40,433 nucleotides of DNA, from assembly GCA_937992195.1 (NCBI GenBank), contig CALKKV010000064.1, positions 1 through 40,433 on the forward strand. Reading direction: 5' to 3'. This DNA comes from an uncultured Gammaproteobacteria bacterium (GTDB lineage: Bacteria; Pseudomonadota; Gammaproteobacteria; Arenicellales; Poriferihabitantaceae). Below the pieces are notes generated by a model that worked only from the letters and a program-made list of their open reading frames with translations, was not told the origin of the DNA and did no database searches. A program made the position numbers and the translations under genes. Within the stretch, counting starts at the first letter, position 1, and each line of letters begins with the position of its first letter. This document shows, in pieces, positions 34,721 to 40,433 of the stretch.

Positions 34721-34801
34721 AATTCAGTCGCATTTGGGTGTTTTGTGCAGCATATTTAGCCGCTAAGCTCTTTGCTTACTGGTATCTAGTGATGTTGAAC
34801 A

Positions 34802-35596
34802 ATGAACTCGAATATATCCCAGCAGTTTTATGAGAATGGCTTTTTCTCTCCCGTGAAGATTCTCAATCAGGAAGCGGCGTTATCTCATAGAGCTGAACTA
34901 GAGGAGGTTGAGGCAAAACTTGGTCCTCAGCACTATCAAAATAAAATCCACACCATCATGCGTTCAGCGTATGAATTGTTGTCTGATCCCATTCTTCTTG
35001 ATGCGATAGAGGAAATCATCGGCCCTGATATAATGGTCTACAACTCGACCTATATCATTAAAGAACCGAACACCCTGTCCCATGTAAGCTGGCATCAGGA
35101 TCTGACCTACTGGGGGTTGGATAGTGATCGACAGGTATCAGCATGGATTGCGCTTTCACCAGCCAATGATGTGAGCGGGTGCATGAGAATGATCCCTGGC
35201 AGCCATCTTTCTGGTGAAAGAATCCACGTCATCCCGGAAGACGACCCTGACAATGTGCTGTATCAATCCCAAACTGTAGAAAACATTGACGAAACCAAAG
35301 CTGTTTCCTGCCCTCTGCTGCCCGGACAAGCATCCTTACATCATGGCTGGACTTTGCACGCCTCTGCACCCAATCAAAGTAACGACCGTAGAATCGGGTT
35401 GAATGTTCAATATATTTCTCCAGAGGTAAAACAAACTAAACTGCCTGGGTACAGCGCGCTATTGTTACGAGGGGAAGATCGATATGGACACTATGCAACA
35501 GAGCAAGCATCTTCTGAAAAGCTGAACTATCTAGGAATAGAACATCAACGTGAAATGGATAACTTGTATAGCCGTATTGCCGGCACGTCAGGTTAA
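34802..35596 (+). CDS. PhyH-family Fe(II)/2-oxoglutarate dioxygenase (second copy)
   Basis: A 264-residue phytanoyl-CoA dioxygenase-family enzyme. The iron ligands are His98 and Asp100 in SWHQDLTYWG and His186 in TLHASAP; Arg197, eleven residues on, should bind 2-oxoglutarate. It aligns end to end with the dioxygenase at 11119-11949 (shared YENGF/HEYGF start, GPDI, SWHQD, MLPGSH/MIPGSH, NDRRIG/DKRRIG), so the two are paralogues. It is flanked by a divergent semialdehyde dehydrogenase and a convergent FAD amine oxidase, which suggests a small amine or amino-acid derivative as substrate; this is inference from context. It ends 58 bases before the oxidase stop codon. Confidence 0.87.
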   Translation: MNSNISQQFYENGFFSPVKILNQEAALSHRAELEEVEAKLGPQHYQNKIHTIMRSAYELLSDPILLDAIEEIIGPDIMVYNSTYIIKEPNTLSHVSWHQDLTYWGLDSDRQVSAWIALSPANDVSGCMRMIPGSHLSGERIHVIPEDDPDNVLYQSQTVENIDETKAVSCPLLPGQASLHHGWTLHASAPNQSNDRRIGLNVQYISPEVKQTKLPGYSALLLRGEDRYGHYATEQASSEKLNYLGIEHQREMDNLYSRIAGTSG

Positions 35597-35654
35597 TCTA
35601 ATTCGCTTCGACGAACTAAAACGGACCAGATACCGCACTGGAAATCTGTACTAC

Positions 35655-36944
35655 CTAAAGCCGACGTGTAATCTTATCCTTCAAACGCCCACTTATCATT
35701 CGAGCGGCAATACCCGCCTTATTGAAACGATGAAAAGGAATTCCGCGAGATTGCTCCACCGGCAGCCCGGTAGGTTTTCCTTGTAACGCCATCGATAATT
35801 GTTTACCCATCATAGTCGACATAGCGACACCACGACCGTTATAGCCAAGCCCTGCCCATGCGTTTTGATCCAGGCTCAAAAGTAAAGGCCGGTGATGCGT
35901 GGTCATCGCCACATAGCCACCCCAGTCGAACTCCCATTCAATATTCTTGAGTTGCGGATAGAGATTCATTGCAGCTTGTCTTAGAAATCCTGTGTCCAGG
36001 TTTCCAAGCTGACCTGTCCATGTTCCTCTACCACCAAATACCATTCTGTTGCGCTCATCCAGCCGATAGTAAACAGGCATTCCCGCAGTATCAGAAACCG
36101 CGTGCCTGCCGGGTAAGATTTCTTCGGCAAGTTTGTCAGGTAAGGGCTTGGTCGCGGAGATCAAACTGCCAACCGGAACAATGTTTTCTTTCAGTCCTGG
36201 CCAGATATCATCGGTATAACCATTGTTCGCTAGCACCAGTTTTTTGCAGTGGATCACACCTCCCGGCGTTTCTACCCGCCATTGATCGACTTCTTTCGAA
36301 ATGCCGGTTGCCGGTGTATCGCCATATAAGCTTACGCCTTTAGACAAACAAACTCTGGCCAGCCCGCGTGCATAGGAAAGCGGCTGTACACTGCCACCCC
36401 GGCGATCCAACATCCCTAAATCATAGCCATCGGTTCCAACCGTGGAACGCATTTGCTCTCGGTTCAGGATCTTAATTGCGGTCTCAGGCACCCGCCATTG
36501 CTTTGTCCATTCCTCTATAAAACGCTTCCCAGAACTGCCAACCACTCCAAGGATATAACCAGGTCGAATCGCTCTACAATCAATTTTGTAAAAGTCGACT
36601 AGATCAAACAACAGGTCGCAGGCAGCACTCGCTACCTTGATCATGGAAGACTTTTGCGCTTCTGAAAATTTCTTATCAAACGTTTCGGGAAGCACCTTCC
36701 AGCATGGATTCACCTGTCCACCGTTACGACCAGAGCACCCCCAACCTGGCTGATGCATATCAATCACAACCGAACCGACACCCGCTTCAGCGAGATGCAA
36801 TGCGGTACTCAAGCCGGTAAATCCGGCGCCGATAATACAGACTTCCGAAGATATGGATGTCGTCAGTGGTGACACATCATCAAATGGCGTCGCGGAGGCA
36901 TGCCAGAGACTTTTCGGCCATTCTGTTTTTGGTGAAGCATTCAT
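35655..36944 (-). CDS. FAD-dependent amine oxidase of the DAO/PuuB type
   Basis: About 429 residues from ATG 36944; GTG 36956 would add four residues, and neither start has a strong ribosome site. The N-terminal SLWHASATP followed by the FAD dinucleotide motif CIIGAGFTGLSTALHLAEAG (about residues 38-57) and GWGCSGRNGGQVNP matches gamma-glutamylputrescine oxidase-like proteins. LVLANNGYTDDIWP, FGGRGTW and the C-terminal GYNGRGVAMSTMMGKQL also fit. It would oxidise a secondary or gamma-glutamyl-linked amine to an aldehyde plus H2O2, a product type the nearby aldehyde dehydrogenase could use. PuuA, PuuC and PuuD are not in the window, so putrescine is only one possibility. Confidence 0.84.
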   Translation of the reverse strand: MNASPKTEWPKSLWHASATPFDDVSPLTTSISSEVCIIGAGFTGLSTALHLAEAGVGSVVIDMHQPGWGCSGRNGGQVNPCWKVLPETFDKKFSEAQKSSMIKVASAACDLLFDLVDFYKIDCRAIRPGYILGVVGSSGKRFIEEWTKQWRVPETAIKILNREQMRSTVGTDGYDLGMLDRRGGSVQPLSYARGLARVCLSKGVSLYGDTPATGISKEVDQWRVETPGGVIHCKKLVLANNGYTDDIWPGLKENIVPVGSLISATKPLPDKLAEEILPGRHAVSDTAGMPVYYRLDERNRMVFGGRGTWTGQLGNLDTGFLRQAAMNLYPQLKNIEWEFDWGGYVAMTTHHRPLLLSLDQNAWAGLGYNGRGVAMSTMMGKQLSMALQGKPTGLPVEQSRGIPFHRFNKAGIAARMISGRLKDKITRRL

Positions 36945-37020
36945 AGCGTTGAACACTACCAGAAAACAAGCAGAAATAACTTACCTAAAGCTTGACTTTG
37001 CGAATACCGGATTCAGATGC

Positions 37021-38607
37021 CTATAACTTCACCAATAACACTTTAAGTATTGCTGGCAGCGCCCGTATTTCAGCAAGCGTTTGATCTGTCAGGTCGCTAT
37101 CTAAATTAATCATCGCCAGGGCATGATCGCCTTTTTCAGCTCGTCCAAGCCGCCATTCCGCAATATTTACGCCGTGCTTGCCAAGCAGTGTGCCAACTTC
37201 CCCGATAACCCCGGGTACGTCTTTGTTCATCATGATCAACATATTACCTTGGGGCTCTACATCGATACGATAGCTGCTTACCTCGACAATCCTCGGATGT
37301 TCTCCTCCCAACAACGTTCCTGAAATCGTTCTTTGGCCACCCTCCCATTCGACCCTGCAGCTCATCAAATTGGCATAGTCTGAACCAGATAATCCAATGG
37401 ATTGCGAAACCTCGATACCGAGCTCATGGGCCACCTCCGGTGCATTAATATAGTTCACCACCTCAGAAGACACATTTTCAAGCAAGCCCTTTAGCAGCCC
37501 GGTTGCAACTGGTTTTGCAAGACTTTCAAGCGCGTCTCCCTTAATCTCCAACTCAATTTTTCGAATAGGAGAATCAGCCATATGAAACTGCAGTGCACCC
37601 ATTTTGCTGGCCAATGACATAAAGGGCTCGATCTCGGAGAAATTTGGCCCAGCGCTAAATGGCATGTTCACGCTATTTTTAAAGTCCCTTTCGTTTAGCG
37701 CATCTACCACTTGGGAGACGATCTGTTGCGCTACGTCGCGTTGCGCTTCTTCAGTACTCGCACCTAAGTGGGGTGTGTGCAACACACCTGGCAACCCAAT
37801 CAAAGGATGAGAAGCATCCGGTGGCTCACTGCGATATACATCTAACGCTGCACCTTTGACTTTTCCAGAACGTATCGCTTCCGCTAACGCAAACTCGTCA
37901 ACCAGCTTGCCACGCGAAGGATTGATAATAATCACGCCGTCTTTCATCTTTCCCAAAGAATCTGCGTTTACGATATTCGCGGTTTCTGCGGACATACCGG
38001 TGTGTAACGAGACCATATCTGACAGCGAAAGCAACTCTTCCAGATCCAATAACTCGACTCCTATCTCTTGCCCCACTTCCGCTGAGACATATGGGTCATG
38101 GGCGACTACACGCATTTCGAATGCCTTAGCTCTCTGCGCAACCAGCCTTGCGATACGACCAAATCCAATCAGACCCAGAGTTTTTTTATAGAGCTGTGTG
38201 CCAGTAAAAAGTGATCTCGACCATTCTCCTGCCAATAAACTCGCGTGCGCCGGCGCAGTATGACGACACACAGCGAGTAAGCTGGTGAAGGTATGTTCTG
38301 CGGTTGCAACGCTATTTGCCTGCGGTGTGTTCATGACAATCACCCCGGCCTGACTCGCGGCTTTGACATCAACGTTATCCACACCAATTCCAGCCCGGCC
38401 AACCACTTTCAAATTTTTACCTGCTTTCAGCACACTCTCTGTCACTTGTGTTCCACTACGAATAATCAAAGCATCATAAGAAGGAATGATCTTAATAAGC
38501 TGCTCCTGCGTGAGGTCGAGGTTCACCTCATGTTGGCAACTTTTCTCTTGCTCCAACTGAAGGATGCCTGGTTGGCCAAGTTTGTCTGAGACGAGGATAC
38601 GATGCAT
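37021..38607 (-). CDS. serA: D-3-phosphoglycerate dehydrogenase
   Basis: First step of serine synthesis. I start it at ATG 38607: GGAG lies six bases upstream and the fold begins at once (MHRILVSDKLG). The open frame continues 255 bases further upstream, but that part overlaps serB. The resulting 528 residues match the long type I enzyme. The catalytic domain has the NAD site GLIGFGRIARLVA, Arg in NPSRGKLVDE, Glu in YRSEPP and His in TPHLGAST. An intervening ASB-type domain (FSEIEPFMSLASKMG onward) and a C-terminal ACT domain (MNKDVPGVIGEVGTLLGKHGVNIAEW, in parts) follow, suggesting serine feedback. It is transcribed from serB with 28 bases between. Confidence 0.94.
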   Translation of the reverse strand: MHRILVSDKLGQPGILQLEQEKSCQHEVNLDLTQEQLIKIIPSYDALIIRSGTQVTESVLKAGKNLKVVGRAGIGVDNVDVKAASQAGVIVMNTPQANSVATAEHTFTSLLAVCRHTAPAHASLLAGEWSRSLFTGTQLYKKTLGLIGFGRIARLVAQRAKAFEMRVVAHDPYVSAEVGQEIGVELLDLEELLSLSDMVSLHTGMSAETANIVNADSLGKMKDGVIIINPSRGKLVDEFALAEAIRSGKVKGAALDVYRSEPPDASHPLIGLPGVLHTPHLGASTEEAQRDVAQQIVSQVVDALNERDFKNSVNMPFSAGPNFSEIEPFMSLASKMGALQFHMADSPIRKIELEIKGDALESLAKPVATGLLKGLLENVSSEVVNYINAPEVAHELGIEVSQSIGLSGSDYANLMSCRVEWEGGQRTISGTLLGGEHPRIVEVSSYRIDVEPQGNMLIMMNKDVPGVIGEVGTLLGKHGVNIAEWRLGRAEKGDHALAMINLDSDLTDQTLAEIRALPAILKVLLVKL

Positions 38608-38635
38608 GGGGTACTCCGATGAGGAAATATTGAAA

Positions 38636-39481
38636 TTAAAGAAATGATCCAAAAAAGCTTTTTTCCAAAACTTTTCGATTAAAGGTCGGTGGGTTTTGTC
38701 GAACAGATTCGAGACACCGGTTTTGTAGATTAAGGTCGCATTTAAAAAAGCGTCTGCTACCCGAGGCGAGCGGCAGGATGGGCAAAAGTGATTTACCACT
38801 GAAAAACAGCGGTGCTTCTGTACAAACGCGCTCACGTTTGACGACGCCTGCATAGCCAACAAAAAGGTCTACTGCATTTCTCGCAAGCAAATCGCTCACG
38901 CCATCGCCGAATAAAATACTGGCACCCTTCTTATTCTTAATTAGTTCGTTGATCACTCCTGCTTTGCCATGACTCTCGGCAAGCGCACTGTGTCTATAGG
39001 CGAGATAGGATTGATTCTCTGACAGCGATTGTGGCTTCCACCATTGGCCATCAAGCTGATCATATTGGATATCGACAGCGCGAATATTTTTTGCCGGGAC
39101 ACCGAGCGCCACTCCAAATTCCTTGACCGGCTGCAGTAATCCACCGCTTACGATATAAATTTCGCAACCGAGCTCCTGCAAAGCACTGATAACTAAAGCA
39201 GCATCATCGACCATATGATCCTGATACGTTTGAGCGAGCTGCCCAATGGCTTTTTTACTCGGACTAATCAGTTCGAGACGTTTGCCATATACCTCATCCA
39301 ACGGTGTTACCCCCGACATCGCAGCGTCGGTAAGACGAATCACTTTTTCCTGAGTCTGCGAATCCTGCGCCAACACATCGATACCCTCGATAGCACTTAA
39401 AGTAGAGTCACAATCGAAAATCACATGCTGATAAAAAGGCCATTCCACAGCAGCTGAAACGGATTCAAAAATTGAAGTCAT
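38636..39481 (-). CDS. serB: Phosphoserine phosphatase, with a long C-terminal tail
   Basis: A HAD-superfamily phosphatase of 281 residues from ATG 39481 (a GTG directly before it is possible). HAD motif I is DCDST (Asp23, Asp25) followed by EGIDVLA, motif II is the Ser in IVSGG, motif III contains Lys in SHGKAGVI, and motif IV is FGDGVSD. MSGVTPLDEVYGKRLELI matches the substrate cap of SerB enzymes. The family fold ends around LLPILPLA; some 45 further residues rich in Arg, Asn and Phe follow with no counterpart I recognise, possibly a read-through of a lost stop. Directly upstream of serA in the same direction, it makes a compact serine-synthesis operon. Confidence 0.86.
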   Translation of the reverse strand: MTSIFESVSAAVEWPFYQHVIFDCDSTLSAIEGIDVLAQDSQTQEKVIRLTDAAMSGVTPLDEVYGKRLELISPSKKAIGQLAQTYQDHMVDDAALVISALQELGCEIYIVSGGLLQPVKEFGVALGVPAKNIRAVDIQYDQLDGQWWKPQSLSENQSYLAYRHSALAESHGKAGVINELIKNKKGASILFGDGVSDLLARNAVDLFVGYAGVVKRERVCTEAPLFFSGKSLLPILPLASGSRRFFKCDLNLQNRCLESVRQNPPTFNRKVLEKSFFGSFL

Positions 39482-39911
39482 CACACATGCAGCCGATATG
39501 CTGAAGATCGCATCACAACGGCTTCCTTGTCACCAGAGTCATCTAAATTGATACCCACTTGAAAACACCGAATATAGATAAAAGCTCGTTTATGAACAAC
39601 AATATGTCGTTAATAGCTAATTAATACACGCCTCTCGATTGGTATAGAGAAAATTTATCTATTTTCTTCATTTTAGACGAAGCGGTAAAACCCGCCGAAG
39701 ACCGCAGCCATAAGATAACTTTTCAGTCGGAGCTCTTCTGCCACCACACCATTCAAAGAATTGACTGATTTAACTCCGGTAGTGCATGAAATTCACCACA
39801 AGACTAAACTTCAGGCGATACATGAAAACTTCGACCTTTCAAAAGCCCCTACTTTCAAGACTTACCTGAAGCATCGTTTTCGAACATAGTCTTGGCGAGC
39901 GATTACTTGAT
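39482..39911. other. 430-base non-coding stretch between serB and rraA with a structured element
   Basis: No credible gene is seen here. The notable part is 39649-39724: GAAAATTTATC (39649-39659) can pair with GATAACTTTTC (39714-39724), eleven positions with one mismatch. Inside it, GCGG pairs with CCGC (39682-39685 with 39692-39695), followed by GCCGAAGA. On the plus strand the inner part loosely resembles the core of a glycine-riboswitch aptamer (GCCGAAGG ... CTCTCAGG), with TTTTCAGT as the 3' part. The resemblance is imperfect and no second aptamer is seen. The element could belong to rraA (about 190 bases upstream) or, on the other strand, to the serB leader. Confidence 0.4.
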
Positions 39912-40391
39912 ATGACCACCCTATCTACAGCTGACCTCTGTGACCAGTTCGCAGATCAAATTCAAATTGCACAACCTCTGTTCGGTAACTTTGGCGGGAT
40001 AGAGGCTTTTCAAGGCAAAATCACAACCCTTCGGGTCGAAAGAGATTTCGGCTTGGTAAAGGAATCACTGTCTAAACCTGGGAATGCTGGGGTGCTAGTA
40101 ATAGACGGGGGAGGAGTAAAAGACTGCGCTCTACTGGGAGATCGTTTAGCGGAGTTAGCCCTTCAGCAAAACTGGTCTGGCATTGTGATAAACGGGTGCA
40201 TTCGTGATGCCGCCATTGTCCGGACTCTCGCGATCGGTGTAAGAGCGATTGGCACCTGCCCGAAGAGACCTCAGTTAACAGGGGCTGGGGAAAAGAATAT
40301 CGCAGTACAATTTTCCGGCATAACATTTGAGCCTGGAGAGTATTTATATGCAGACGCAGACGGAATTGTTGTCTCGAAAGATCAGCTCTGA
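39912..40391 (+). CDS. rraA: RraA-family protein (RNase E inhibitor / HMG aldolase-like)
   Basis: A 159-residue protein, essentially full length for RraA (about 161). ADLCDQFADQIQIAQPLFGNFGG at the start, LVIDGGGVKDCALLGDRLAELA (about residues 63-83), INGCIRDAAIV with the conserved Arg-Asp, and the C-terminal FEPGEYLYADADGIVV are typical. Two functions are known for the family: binding RNase E to slow RNA decay, and divalent-metal-dependent aldolase or decarboxylase activity (GGxxRD motif). The length and close similarity to gammaproteobacterial RraA favour the first. No operon partner is visible, and the gene ends just inside the window with no clear terminator. Confidence 0.9.
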   Translation: MTTLSTADLCDQFADQIQIAQPLFGNFGGIEAFQGKITTLRVERDFGLVKESLSKPGNAGVLVIDGGGVKDCALLGDRLAELALQQNWSGIVINGCIRDAAIVRTLAIGVRAIGTCPKRPQLTGAGEKNIAVQFSGITFEPGEYLYADADGIVVSKDQL

Positions 40392-40433
40392 TCTCTCGTC
40401 ATTTTGCTTAAACCCTACATCTTAGTGCTGTTC

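Noticed and set aside
38608..38862. Long N-terminal extension of the serA reading frame (85 extra residues)
   Set aside because: It overlaps the end of serB in another frame. ATG 38607 has GGAG six bases ahead and the SerA fold begins exactly there.

Overview
The window looks like chromosome of an aerobic, probably aquatic gammaproteobacterium. Gene content and protein style suggest this: a Pseudomonas-like hybrid B12 pathway, a type I SerA, a proline/betaine ABC importer and RraA. No rRNA, tRNA or phylogenetic marker confirms the lineage. Base composition is moderate, and AT-richer in the first 1.9 kb.

Layout. (1) 1-1924: the C-terminal end of a cobyrinate diamide synthase-like gene runs in from the left. 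It is followed by a repeat-rich accessory stretch with two orphan membrane-protein genes on the minus strand, separated by copies of an AAAGGGGACGCATTTATTTT-type repeat. (2) 1925-7704: a complete cobB (minus) diverges from nicO-type cobalt permease, cbiD, cobK and an ABC exporter (plus). (3) 7708-10968: a tight minus-strand block encodes an N-terminal glutamine amidohydrolase (NTAQ1, WDYHV family), a copper amine oxidase and an isocitrate lyase/PEP mutase-family enzyme. (4) 11119-21906: a long plus-strand operon contains a PhyH-family dioxygenase, cobH, cobL, cobI, cbiG, cobJ, cobM, cobW and cobN, and ends in a nested hairpin terminator. (5) 22053-25521: an orphan 113-residue protein, a DCC-family thiol protein, and cobQ-cobD (minus). 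(6) 25696-28267: 5-oxoprolinase genes pxpB, pxpC and pxpA. (7) 28271-32583: a Gfo/Idh/MocA oxidoreductase (minus), then a glycine betaine/proline-type importer, proX-terminator-proW-proV. (8) 32702-36944: a decayed aspartate/glutamate racemase gene, a succinate-semialdehyde dehydrogenase-like gene, a second PhyH dioxygenase and a PuuB-like FAD oxidase. (9) 37021-40391: serB-serA (minus), a 430-base non-coding stretch with a structured element, and rraA.

How it works together. The cob genes cover most steps from precorrin-2 to adenosylcobinamide phosphate. The set is a hybrid: CbiD and CbiG, normally linked to the early-cobalt route, sit with CobN, the large subunit of the late aerobic chelatase. 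CobG, CobF, CobS and CobT are not in the window. The neighbouring genes handle amino acids and amines: pyroglutamate cleavage, amine oxidation, semialdehyde oxidation, serine synthesis and compatible-solute uptake.

Most worth a second look: a bacterial NTAQ1 in an operon with an amine oxidase that has Val after the TPQ tyrosine; a PhyH dioxygenase 7 bases upstream of cobH in a locus without cobG; an ABC exporter with no canonical start codon; the orphan repeat-flanked region; and an unexplained structured element between serB and rraA. I found no CRISPR array, phage, insertion sequence transposase or cobalamin riboswitch.
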